DNA from: Clostridiales bacterium
Lineage (GTDB): Bacteria; Bacillota; Clostridia; Oscillospirales; CAG-272
Length of the DNA stretch: 13,628 nt
NCBI GenBank assembly: GCA_012511425.1
Contig: JAAZGC010000075.1
Coordinates: 1-13,628 of the forward strand
Reading direction: 5' to 3'
Numbering within the stretch: position 1 is the first letter of the stretch; each line of letters starts with the position of its first letter. Of this stretch, positions 1-6,485 are shown one piece after another. Under the pieces are notes generated by a model. The model was not told the DNA's origin, did not search any database, and was given only the letters and a program-made list of their open reading frames with translations. The position numbers were made by a program, and so were the translations under genes.

Positions 1-217
1 CCGTATCAGCGCTCGGAGGCTGAGCTGCCTCAACGACATCCGCTGTCCCGGATTTATCGGGTTCATCGTCTCCTGAAGGGATTACCGTATCAGATTCTTC
101 TTGTTTTTCGAGCGGAACTTCCGGCTCGTCATCCGGTTTTGTTTCATCAATAACCGAAGTTTCCCTATACTGTAGTGTTTCTTCGATATTATGCAGAATC
201 TCGGTGTCAACCGTCGG
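1..217 (-). other. In-frame continuation of the acidic ORF beyond the TAA stop
   Basis: Reading on in the same frame after the TAA at 218-220 gives 72 further sense codons with no stop, up to the window edge. The translation begins PTVDTEILHNIEETLQY and then becomes rich in Glu, Asp, Pro, Ser and Thr, like the preceding 165 residues. None of these codons is ATG, GTG or TTG, so a separately initiated gene cannot start here. I infer that this is the rest of the same coding sequence, which continues outside the window. Changing one base of the stop (GAA or CAA to TAA) would restore a single frame. It is called as a fragment because the downstream domain is not visible. Confidence 0.6.
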
Positions 218-715
218 TTAGGTTTCTTCTTCGAAAGGAACGGTGGCTTCGCAAACGAACGCGTTTTCGACGAAGTCCTCTTCGGGCGGCGATACGATAT
301 CTTCTTCCGGGGGAAAACCGTTTAGCCGATCCGTTTCCGGAATTTCGAAAGCCCCTATGTTTCCGTATTTATTTTCATCGCTTGTAACGATGGATATCTC
401 CGGTACAATCGGCTCTTTTTCAGTTAAATCGGTGTTTTCTTCGGAAACGGTTTCGGCGTTTTCGGGTTCGGGCGGAATTTCATCCTGCTGCGTATAAGCA
501 TGGATTTCTTCCGTTTCGGTGCTTTCCGGTTCGCTGTCTTCCGGAAAATCCGAAATTGCTGTTTCTTTTATATTATCGCTCTCGTCTTTGACGATGTCCG
601 ACTTGATGTCATCTTCGCCTTGTATCTGACCGCTTTCGGCGGTTTTTTTATTTTCCTTTCCCGGAGAGGATTGAAAATAATTGCTGCCTACAGTCTTTTT
701 TGCCGGGTCTGGCAT
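218..715 (-). CDS. Acidic, low-complexity hypothetical protein, ended by an in-frame TAA
   Basis: I do not recognise a family. The 165-residue product is dominated by Glu, Asp, Pro, Ser and Thr, with no membrane segment, signal peptide or Cys. It looks intrinsically disordered, like the N-terminal or linker part of a larger protein. Near residues 134-149 there is a short tandem repeat, FPPEEDIV followed by SPPEEDFV. The start is well supported: AGGAGG (725-730) lies 9 bases before the ATG at 713-715. It follows rpsI on the same strand, separated by a terminator-like hairpin, and no clear promoter of its own is visible, so it may depend on readthrough from rplM-rpsI. The TAA at 218-220 is probably not the natural end, because the same frame continues open with the same composition to base 1. 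The gene may therefore be nonsense-mutated, mis-sequenced or read through. Coding is fairly sure; function is unknown. Confidence 0.65.
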   Translation of the reverse strand: MPDPAKKTVGSNYFQSSPGKENKKTAESGQIQGEDDIKSDIVKDESDNIKETAISDFPEDSEPESTETEEIHAYTQQDEIPPEPENAETVSEENTDLTEKEPIVPEISIVTSDENKYGNIGAFEIPETDRLNGFPPEEDIVSPPEEDFVENAFVCEATVPFEEET

Positions 716-763
716 AGATATATACCTCCTGATGAGGGAACGGGGTAACAGAAAAAACTACTA

Positions 764-790
764 AAATCGCCCCTGTTTTGGCAGGGGCAA
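764..790 (-). terminator. Intrinsic terminator after rpsI
   Basis: On the minus strand a perfect 7-bp GC-rich stem (GCCCCTG at 782-788 with CAGGGGC at 769-775, in minus-strand reading order) closes a 6-base loop. A T-rich run, GATTTTAGTAGTTTTTT, follows, with its uninterrupted Ts near 751-756. It lies 20 bases after the rpsI stop. The T tract is interrupted, so termination may be partial and let some transcription into the acidic ORF. Confidence 0.75.
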
Positions 791-808
791 TTTGAAATAT
801 CCGACTGA

Positions 809-1219
809 TTATCTCTTTGAGAACTGGGAAGCGCGTCTTGCGGCTTTGAGACCGTATTTCTTTCTTTCCTTCATTCTCGGGTCACGAGTCAGGAATCCTG
901 CCTTTTTGAGAGCAGGTTTAAATTCGGGGTTTGCCTGAACGAGCGCTCTTGCAACACCGTGACGGATTGCGCCGGCCTGACCGGAGAAACCGCCGCCGAC
1001 GACTTTGGAAACAATGTCAAACTTACCGACGGTATCGGTGGTGTTGAACGGCTGATTCACGATATACTTGAGAGTATCAAGTCCGAAATAATCGTCTATA
1101 TCACGACCGTTGATGCGGACGGAGCCGCTGCCGGGGTAAATGCGAACACGGGCGACAGACTTCTTTCTTCTTCCGGTTCCATAGAAATAGGGTTTCGCGC
1201 TTACATAAGATTCGTTCAT
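809..1219 (-). CDS. rpsI: 30S ribosomal protein S9 (uS9)
   Basis: Structural protein of the small ribosomal subunit. Its C-terminal tail reaches toward the P-site tRNA in known ribosome structures. The 136 residues cover the whole family: the early GTGRRKKSVARV block (about residues 15-26), NGRDIDDYF, the GGGFSGQAGAIRHGVARAL core (about 75-93), and the basic tail ending SQFSKR, which matches the conserved terminal Lys-Arg. A short N-terminal extension (MNESYVSAKPYFY) precedes the core, as is common in Clostridia. AAAGGA lies 9 bases before the ATG. It starts 23 bases after rplM, the usual rplM-rpsI operon, and is presumably transcribed from the rplM promoter. The product is complete and shows nothing odd. 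Confidence 0.97.
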   Translation of the reverse strand: MNESYVSAKPYFYGTGRRKKSVARVRIYPGSGSVRINGRDIDDYFGLDTLKYIVNQPFNTTDTVGKFDIVSKVVGGGFSGQAGAIRHGVARALVQANPEFKPALKKAGFLTRDPRMKERKKYGLKAARRASQFSKR

Positions 1220-1242
1220 TGTCTAATATCCTTTCCTATGAT

Positions 1243-1671
1243 TCAGAATTCAAGTATTTCCGGTTTCTGAGCCTGCTGCTTGTGCTCATTTCCGCGGTAA
1301 ACTTTAAGACGGGTTACACATGCGGCGCCGATGGAGTTTTTCGGAAGCATTCCTTTGACCGCTTTGGTCATGGCGAATTCCGGATTCTTTTCCATAAGCT
1401 GCTTATAGTTAACGGCTTTAAGGCCGCCGACATAGCCGGTATGACGGTAGTAAAACTTATTTTCCAGCTTCTTGCCGGTAAGTACTGCCTTATCTGCATT
1501 GACGATTATGACAAATTCACCGCAGTCAGCATTCGGGGTGAATTCCGGACGGTGCTTGCCGCGGAGAATTGTTGCGGCGGCTGCGGCAGTTTTGCCTAGC
1601 GGTTTTCCCGCTGCGTCAAGGATATACCATTTTCTTTCAAGCTTGTCTTTATTAGCTGCGAAAGTGGGCAT
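1243..1671 (-). CDS. rplM: 50S ribosomal protein L13 (uL13)
   Basis: Large-subunit ribosomal protein needed early in 50S assembly. The 142-residue product has the family landmarks: WYILDAAGKPLGKTAA near the N-terminus, ILRGKHRPEFTPNADCGEFVIIVNADK, the YYRHTGYVGGLK block, and AVKGMLPKN in the C-terminal half. I place the start at the ATG giving MPTFAANK (1669-1671), because GGAGG (1680-1684) lies 8 bases before it. A longer frame can be opened at a TTG five codons upstream, but that TTG overlaps the ribosome binding site, so it is unlikely to be the real start. The length of 142 equals the usual L13 length. It is first in an operon with rpsI, behind a consensus promoter and a leader hairpin that may mediate autoregulation. 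Confidence 0.97.
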   Translation of the reverse strand: MPTFAANKDKLERKWYILDAAGKPLGKTAAAAATILRGKHRPEFTPNADCGEFVIIVNADKAVLTGKKLENKFYYRHTGYVGGLKAVNYKQLMEKNPEFAMTKAVKGMLPKNSIGAACVTRLKVYRGNEHKQQAQKPEILEF

Positions 1672-1679
1672 TTTGATTT

Positions 1680-1684
1680 CCTCC
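1680..1684 (-). promoter_or_regulatory. Ribosome binding site deciding the rplM start
   Basis: GGAGG on the minus strand, 8 bases before the ATG at 1669-1671. It overlaps the alternative upstream TTG and so argues against the longer L13 reading. Confidence 0.85.
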
Positions 1685-1733
1685 AAAGAATGTTACGTAT
1701 ATTATGCTCGGCTGCATTGATATATAAATCAAA

Positions 1734-1757
1734 AGACAGCCTTTTTCAAGACTGTCT
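1734..1757 (-). promoter_or_regulatory. Leader hairpin at the 5' end of the rplM-rpsI transcript (candidate L13 leader)
   Basis: On the minus strand AGACAGTC (1750-1757) pairs with GGCTGTCT (1734-1741) in 8 bp including one G-U pair, around the loop TTGAAAAA. The predicted transcription start near 1753-1756 falls inside the first arm, so the hairpin would stand at the very 5' end of the mRNA, about 60 bases before the start codon. Ribosomal-protein leaders ahead of rplM are known in low-GC Gram-positive bacteria, where L13 is thought to bind its own mRNA. That this hairpin belongs to that family is inference from its position and shape. There is no long T run after it, so it does not look like an ordinary terminator. 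Confidence 0.5.
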
Positions 1758-1760
1758 GAT

Positions 1761-1789
1761 ATTATACCACAAGCAGCGGTAAATGTCAA
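1761..1789 (-). promoter_or_regulatory. Sigma-A promoter of rplM-rpsI
   Basis: On the minus strand TTGACA (1784-1789) and TATAAT (1761-1766) match the consensus exactly and are separated by 17 bases. This predicts strong constitutive transcription starting near 1754, as expected for a ribosomal-protein operon. Confidence 0.9.
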
Positions 1790-1872
1790 GGGAATTTTGA
1801 AATATTTTCCGATTATTCGGGTTTTGCTCCTCAATAGGTCGTTTTTGCTCGCTTTTCTTCGTTTTTTTGCGA

Positions 1873-2598
1873 TTAAAGCTCGTTGTTCTCCGCTTTTCTT
1901 GCTATCATGCGGTTGATATCCTGAACGATACCGTCGGTTGTTGCGTCGTTTTTGACCGGAAAGCTGATATCGATACCGGATTTTGTTTTAATATGCATAA
2001 CCGTGAAAATGATTTTTGTCGGTTCTTTTTCGCCGGAAAGCAAAAACGAGGTTGACTTTTCTTCAATCGAGACTTCCTGCAGATCTTCGTAATATATGTC
2101 ATCGAGCGTTTCGGTATAAGTGTTGTCGATGATCGAGAATATGTTGCGGTATATCAGCAGCCGCTGTTCACGGTTTTCGGTTGCGAAAAGGATGGAGGTG
2201 TAGCTGACTCTCGAACTGCGAACGGTTTTGTCGTTTCCGCGCTTGGCTTTTACTCCTTCGGTCGATGAAAAATCATATGAATAGAAACTGTATTTGGAGA
2301 TTTCACGCGGATGCTTTTTCATTTCTTCCATTTTGCGTTCCATTTTGTCGGGCATCTTTGCGACTTCTTCTCTGACGGAACGCTTAATTTCGCTGTCCTT
2401 TGTGCGTCGGCCGCTGTCAAAAACCGCAATTACAAAACCGCCAAGGAAAAGCATGATTCCCATGGATAGAAAGAACATATTATCGAGAGCAAAGTTTAAA
2501 ATGATAAATATAGCACCTGCTGCAAGCAGGGGAACATAGATGTAACTTAAAAGTCGGCTGGTAAGGTCAAAATATGAATTGTTTGCTTTGTAATCCAA
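1873..2598 (-). CDS. Hypothetical membrane protein with two N-terminal helices and a cytosolic tail
   Basis: I do not recognise the family. The 241-residue product has two hydrophobic stretches (about residues 17-38 and 41-60), then a strongly charged helical segment (about 64-98, including EEVAKMPDKMERKMEEMKKHP). The C-terminal part (about 100-235) alternates polar and hydrophobic residues as a beta-rich soluble domain would. Its pattern (IYYEDLQEVSIEEK, then KIIFTVMHIKTKSGIDISFPV) resembles bacterial PH-like domains, but that is only an impression. The start is a TTG at 2596-2598 with AAAGGA 9 bases before it; no in-frame ATG lies nearby. It is transcribed toward rplM, which has its own promoter, and divergently from the activase gene. 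The membrane location is fairly safe; the function is unknown. Confidence 0.75.
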   Translation of the reverse strand: MDYKANNSYFDLTSRLLSYIYVPLLAAGAIFIILNFALDNMFFLSMGIMLFLGGFVIAVFDSGRRTKDSEIKRSVREEVAKMPDKMERKMEEMKKHPREISKYSFYSYDFSSTEGVKAKRGNDKTVRSSRVSYTSILFATENREQRLLIYRNIFSIIDNTYTETLDDIYYEDLQEVSIEEKSTSFLLSGEKEPTKIIFTVMHIKTKSGIDISFPVKNDATTDGIVQDINRMIARKAENNEL

Positions 2599-2638
2599 AA
2601 CATCATATCCTTTCTGATTTATAAAAAACCTATAATTA

Positions 2639-2668
2639 ATTATAATACACGTAGAGTTAATATTACAA
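2639..2668 (-). promoter_or_regulatory. Possible promoter of the hypothetical membrane protein gene
   Basis: On the minus strand TTGTAA (2663-2668, 4 of 6 consensus bases) and TATAAT (2639-2644) are separated by 18 bases, about 40 bases before the TTG start. The region is very AT-rich, so chance matches are likely. Confidence 0.4.
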
Positions 2669-2748
2669 TGATATTTTGATAATTATTGATGAACCTGCCT
2701 CATTTTCGCTTTTTAAGTCAAAGTTAACAGAATAGTGCAATATAATGT

Positions 2749-2777
2749 TTGAATAAATTCCGGTATTATGGTAAAAT
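2749..2777 (+). promoter_or_regulatory. Promoter of the glycyl-radical activase gene
   Basis: TTGAAT (2749-2754) and TAAAAT (2772-2777) are separated by 17 bases, giving a start near 2784, shortly before the ribosome binding site GAGGTGA (2794-2800). A nearby TATAAT at 2741-2746 lacks a good -35 element at the right spacing. Confidence 0.6.
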
Positions 2778-2807
2778 TCCAATAACAAACTGTGAGGTGA
2801 CATATCC

Positions 2808-3740
2808 ATGAATAAAGCCGAAAACCTCTGCGGCTGTATCTTCAATATACAGCATTTTTCGATCCACGACGGTCCGGGTATCAGAACTACCGTATTTTTC
2901 AAGGGCTGCCCTTTAAACTGTGTCTGGTGTCACAATCCGGAAAGCAGATCGGGTGTTCCGGTTCTGTTTTTTACCGAAAATCGCTGCACTTTCTGTTCCC
3001 GCTGCGTTAAAGCCTGTCCCGGCGAGTGTCATGAAATAGCCGAGCAGGACGGAATATTAAGCCACAAGATCGACCGTTCCGCCTGTAAAAAATGCGGGAG
3101 CTGCTGTACTGCCTGCTTTAACGGTGCGCTTGAGATTTCCGGAAAGTTTTATGACCCGGAATCGGTTATCGCAGAGGTGATGAAAGACAAGGTTTTTTAC
3201 GAAACATCCGACGGCGGCGTGACTTTTTCCGGCGGAGAGCCGTTTTTCCAGCCGGAATTTCTGCTGCGTCTCTTAAAACTATCAAAAGCTGAGGGGCTTC
3301 ATACCGCTATTGAAACTTGCGGGTTTACGAAATGGGAATATATGGAGGAAGCAGCTGCTTATACCGATCTCTTTCTCTTTGATTACAAGATTTCCGACCC
3401 GGAACTGCATAAAAAGTATACCGGCGCAGATAATCGGCTTATACTGAAAAACCTTGACGCTCTCGATTCTCTTGGCGCCGATATCATACTCCGCTGTCCT
3501 TTGATACCCGGCATAAACACCGATAAAGATCATCTTGAATCGATAGCGGAAATTGCAAACCGGTACAGAAACATACGTGAAATAAATCTCGAACCGTATC
3601 ATCCGCTCGGAATATCAAAATCGCGCGGGATCGGGGTTGATGTTAAATACGCAAACGAGAAATTTCTTGATAACACCGAAGCAAAATCCTGTCTTGAGTA
3701 TATTTTATCACTCACGGAAAAGAAAACAATAATAATGTAA
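2808..3740 (+). CDS. Glycyl-radical enzyme activating protein (radical SAM, PflA-like)
   Basis: Enzymes of this family use a [4Fe-4S] cluster and S-adenosylmethionine to abstract a hydrogen from a glycine of a partner enzyme and create its glycyl radical. The 310-residue product has the early SIHDGPGIRTTVFFKGC block, the radical SAM motif CPLNCVWC (Cys34, Cys38, Cys41) followed by HNPE, and the SGGEP SAM-binding motif (141-145). Between them is a ferredoxin-like insert with two Cys sets: Cys60, 63, 66, 70 and Cys93, 96, 99, 103. Such an insert marks the longer activases (as for glycerol or choline dehydratase-type partners) rather than short pyruvate-formate-lyase activase. The ATG has GAGGTGA 7 bases before it. 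It has its own promoter, and no glycyl-radical enzyme is encoded in this window, so the partner cannot be named. Class assignment is firm; substrate is unknown. Confidence 0.92.
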   Translation: MNKAENLCGCIFNIQHFSIHDGPGIRTTVFFKGCPLNCVWCHNPESRSGVPVLFFTENRCTFCSRCVKACPGECHEIAEQDGILSHKIDRSACKKCGSCCTACFNGALEISGKFYDPESVIAEVMKDKVFYETSDGGVTFSGGEPFFQPEFLLRLLKLSKAEGLHTAIETCGFTKWEYMEEAAAYTDLFLFDYKISDPELHKKYTGADNRLILKNLDALDSLGADIILRCPLIPGINTDKDHLESIAEIANRYRNIREINLEPYHPLGISKSRGIGVDVKYANEKFLDNTEAKSCLEYILSLTEKKTIIM

Positions 3741-3762
3741 AAAAGGCGGGTTAAAGCCGCCT
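3739..3762 (-). terminator. Intrinsic terminator after the UPF0371 gene, overlapping the activase stop
   Basis: On the minus strand AGGCGG (3757-3762) pairs with CCGCCT (3744-3749) around a 7-base loop and is followed at once by a run of six Ts (3739-3744). It lies 10 bases after the UPF0371 stop. On the plus strand the hairpin has no T run, so it serves the minus-strand gene mainly, although the activase transcript also reads through it. Confidence 0.8.
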
Positions 3763-3771
3763 CTAATAGCA

Positions 3772-5265
3772 TTATTTATGGAAAAGCCGATTGCCGCCGT
3801 AAACCGGTTCGCAGGTTAGGTTCATGCCGAGCTTATGGAACAGCTCCTCGTCTACTGATGAAAGTATAACGGTTGAATGAGCCTCGCAGCATTTAAGCCC
3901 TTCGAGCGCATCAAGCGCTTTTCTTACCTTCGGATCGGAGACTGCGCATATCGACAGGGCTATCAGCACCTCATCGCAGTGCAGCAGAGGATTCCTGTCC
4001 TTGAAGTATTCCGTTTTCATCTTCTGTATCGGTTCGATTATTTCAGGGCCGATAAGATGATATGAATCTTCAATGCCGGCGAGATCCTTTATTGCGTTTA
4101 TTATCGCCGCCGACGCTGCTCCAAGCAGCGCAGAGGTTTTTCCGGTAACAATCCTGCCGTCCGGAAGTTCTATCGCGCAGGCGGGCTGATTTTCAGTCTC
4201 ATATGACTTTTGAAGCGCCGCTTCAACAACCGGTCTGCTGTCCGGAGAAACATGAGCCTGCTTCATCAGAAGCTCCAGTTTTCTTACCGTTTCATCGCTG
4301 ATGCGGCCTTTGCGTCTTTCCACCAGCGCATTCAGGTACCGTCGCACAATTTCGTCAAGAGCTGCGCGGGAAATAAGAGCATCGTTTTCTATGCAGTAGC
4401 CGGCCATGTTGACCCCCATATCGGTTGGACTGTGATACGGACTTTTGCCGACACCGTATATTTTTTCAAAGGTGGCGTTCAATACGGGAAAAATCTCGAC
4501 ATCACGATTGTAATTGACAGTTGTTTTTCCGTATTTATCGAGGTGGTAGGGGTCTATCATATTTACATCGTCAAGATCTGCCGTTGCCGCCTCATATGCT
4601 AAGTTTACCGGATGCTTCAGCGGGAGGTTCCATATGGGAAATGTTTCGAATTTCGCATATCCTGCGTTTACTCCCCTTTTGTTTTCATGATATAGCTGAG
4701 ACAGGCAGGCAGCTATCTTGCCCGAACCGGGTCCCGGGGCGGTAACTACAACCAAGGATCGCGTCGTTTCTACGAAGTCGTTTTTCCCGTAGCCCTCTTC
4801 CGACACTATCTTTGCGACATTATAAGGATAACCCTCAATGGGATAGTGAAGATAGACTTTCATCCCGAAGTCTTCGAGCTGCTTTTTGAAAGCCTCGGCT
4901 ACCGGCTGGTTCCTGTATTGGGTTATAACAACGGAATTTACATAGAGATTAAGCGCGCGGAAAGCGTCGATGAGCCGCAGCACCTCGGTAGGATAGGAAA
5001 TACCGATATCGCCGCGCAGCTTTCCGCTGCCGATATCATCGGAGTTTATGGCTATTACGATTTCTACATCTTTCTGAAGCCGGCAGAGCATCCGTATCTT
5101 GCTGTCAGGAAGAAATCCCGGGAGCACCCTCGAGGCGTGATAATCGTCAAACAGCTTACCGCCGAATTCGACATAGAGCTTGCCGCCGAATTGGTCAATC
5201 CTCTCTTTTATCATCTCGGATTGAAGCGAAATATACTTATCGAGGTCGAAACCGCTTCTGATCAT
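3772..5265 (-). CDS. UPF0371 / DUF1846 family protein
   Basis: A conserved cytosolic protein family of about 500 residues, common in Bacillota, for which I know no established reaction. This copy has 497 residues and is full length. Landmarks are the opening MIRSGFDLDKYI, the block GGKLYVEFGGKLFDDYHASRVLPGF (about residues 27-51), and a glycine-rich, P-loop-like VTAPGPGSGKIAACLSQLYHE (about 178-198). Further on are PYHSPTDMGVN and the C-terminal ECxAHST-like segment CCEAHSTVIL. I start at the ATG at 5263-5265 because GGAGTG lies 6 bases before it and the family opens at this point. A TTG seven codons upstream would extend the frame but overlaps that ribosome binding site. The gene is monocistronic with its own promoter and terminator. 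The Gly-Ser-Gly-Lys element suggests nucleotide or phosphate binding, which is inference. Confidence 0.9.
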   Translation of the reverse strand: MIRSGFDLDKYISLQSEMIKERIDQFGGKLYVEFGGKLFDDYHASRVLPGFLPDSKIRMLCRLQKDVEIVIAINSDDIGSGKLRGDIGISYPTEVLRLIDAFRALNLYVNSVVITQYRNQPVAEAFKKQLEDFGMKVYLHYPIEGYPYNVAKIVSEEGYGKNDFVETTRSLVVVTAPGPGSGKIAACLSQLYHENKRGVNAGYAKFETFPIWNLPLKHPVNLAYEAATADLDDVNMIDPYHLDKYGKTTVNYNRDVEIFPVLNATFEKIYGVGKSPYHSPTDMGVNMAGYCIENDALISRAALDEIVRRYLNALVERRKGRISDETVRKLELLMKQAHVSPDSRPVVEAALQKSYETENQPACAIELPDGRIVTGKTSALLGAASAAIINAIKDLAGIEDSYHLIGPEIIEPIQKMKTEYFKDRNPLLHCDEVLIALSICAVSDPKVRKALDALEGLKCCEAHSTVILSSVDEELFHKLGMNLTCEPVYGGNRLFHK

Positions 5266-5271
5266 ATAAAA

Positions 5272-5277
5272 CACTCC
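5272..5277 (-). promoter_or_regulatory. Ribosome binding site deciding the UPF0371 start
   Basis: GGAGTG on the minus strand, 6 bases before the ATG at 5263-5265. It lies inside the longer TTG-started reading, which is therefore unlikely. Confidence 0.75.
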
Positions 5278-5298
5278 ATATTTCAATTTATCCTTATT

Positions 5299-5327
5299 AT
5301 TTTACCACATTTTCGTTTCAATATCAA
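5299..5327 (-). promoter_or_regulatory. Promoter of the UPF0371 gene
   Basis: On the minus strand TTGATA (5322-5327) and TAAAAT (5299-5304) are separated by 17 bases. A TGG directly before the -10 gives an extended -10 element. The predicted start is near 5292, about 27 bases before the ATG. Confidence 0.75.
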
Positions 5328-5385
5328 GACCGGCGGCAAAATATGAACACGGATTTATATCGCCGCAAGAGTAATATCATAAAAT

Positions 5386-6312
5386 ATGTATCTGTTCAAA
5401 AACACCGACTCAAACAAACGCTATTACACTTACGATTTTTATCTGCGAAGGATTTTCGGAAAAAAGGGAGTCCGTATCTCGCTTGACGCCGGTATGGGGT
5501 GTCCGAACCGGGACGGCAGCTGCGGATACGGCGGGTGCATTTTTTGCTCATACAGAGGAAGCCACGATCCTGAACCGTTTGAAATCCAATACACCCGACA
5601 GATCGAATCGCAGAAAAACAAATGGAAGCATGAATCGGTCTATATTCCTTATCTTCAGACCGGGTCCAATACATACTGCAGCCATGAAGAGCTGAAAGGA
5701 TTATGTTCGCGGGCACTCTCGCTCCCCGGCGCCGCAGGACTGATAGTTGCGACAAGGGCAGATTGTCTCGACCGCGAAAAGGCAGAATATCTCAGGCAGC
5801 TTTCAAAAGAACATTTTTTATCTGTTGAGCTCGGAATGCAGACTGTGCATGAAGATACCATAAAACTGATAGGGCGTGGGTACACTCACGAAAGATTTCT
5901 TGAAGGTTATCGGCTGCTTGACGGACTTAATGTTTTTCTACATATTATAGACGGGCTTCCCGGCGAAAATGAGAAGATGATGCTCGAGACTATTCGTCAG
6001 ACAGCGCTGCTGAAACCGACCGGAGTCAAGATACATCTGCTGCATGTTTTGAAAAACACTCCTCTGGAACGGCTTTATTCGGACGGAAAACTTAATGTGC
6101 TCAGTCTCGACGATTATACCGATATCGTTATAAAACAGCTGCGGATGCTTCCGCCGGATACCGTTATTGCGAGGATAACCGGAGACGGGCTGCCCGATGA
6201 GCTGATTTCTCCGCTCTGGAGCCTGAAAAAGTTCAATGTTATCAACCAAATCGACATAAAAATGGCAAAATATGACTTATGGCAGGGAGATTTATTCCCG
6301 GGAGATGACTGA
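5386..6312 (+). CDS. TIGR01212-type radical SAM protein (YhcC/YtqA-like)
   Basis: Member of a radical SAM family whose precise reaction is not settled as far as I know. The 308-residue product opens with the family signature: YDFYLRRIFGKKGVRISLDAG, then CPNRDGSC and GGCIFC. The cluster-binding cysteines are most likely Cys39, Cys51 and Cys54, with Cys46 an extra cysteine in between. Later family blocks are VELGMQTVHEDTIKLIGRGYTHERF, the HIIDGLPGE segment, KIHLLHVLKNTPLERLY, and the C-terminal NQIDIKMAKYDLWQGDLF. The length is normal. The ATG at 5386 has no strong ribosome binding site (a distant AAGAG only), but no better start is visible and the N-terminal motif sits in the expected place. 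It is divergent from UPF0371 across 120 bases. No clear terminator follows. Confidence 0.9.
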   Translation: MYLFKNTDSNKRYYTYDFYLRRIFGKKGVRISLDAGMGCPNRDGSCGYGGCIFCSYRGSHDPEPFEIQYTRQIESQKNKWKHESVYIPYLQTGSNTYCSHEELKGLCSRALSLPGAAGLIVATRADCLDREKAEYLRQLSKEHFLSVELGMQTVHEDTIKLIGRGYTHERFLEGYRLLDGLNVFLHIIDGLPGENEKMMLETIRQTALLKPTGVKIHLLHVLKNTPLERLYSDGKLNVLSLDDYTDIVIKQLRMLPPDTVIARITGDGLPDELISPLWSLKKFNVINQIDIKMAKYDLWQGDLFPGDD

Positions 6313-6393
6313 TACCTATTATTTTGTGCAACATTCACAATTCCCGGCTTCCTTATTTGTATCGATGTGGAGATAAAAAAATAGAGATTATAC

Positions 6394-6422
6394 TTGCATT
6401 TATCGTTGAAAAAGTGTATAAT
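6394..6422 (+). promoter_or_regulatory. Promoter of the EF-G-like gene
   Basis: TTGCAT (6394-6399) and TATAAT (6417-6422) are separated by 17 bases. Transcription would begin near 6429, giving a leader of about 57 bases before the ATG. Confidence 0.8.
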
Positions 6423-6485
6423 ATATAGTATGGTTCCCGTAAAAGGGTTTACATTGTAATAAATTAAAATATAAGGAGTTCTCCA

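Noticed and set aside
1800..1872. A-rich repeats (GCAAAAA-like) after the hypothetical membrane protein gene
   Set aside because: The repeats are short and irregular, with at most a 4-bp stem, so neither a terminator nor a direct-repeat array can be supported.
4846..5346. A 166-codon plus-strand frame
   Set aside because: It is mostly antisense to the UPF0371 gene, runs through that gene's promoter, and shows no family features.
6324..6340. Possible terminator after the radical SAM gene (TTGTG pairing with CACAA)
   Set aside because: The stem is only 5 bp with a 7-base loop and no T run follows.
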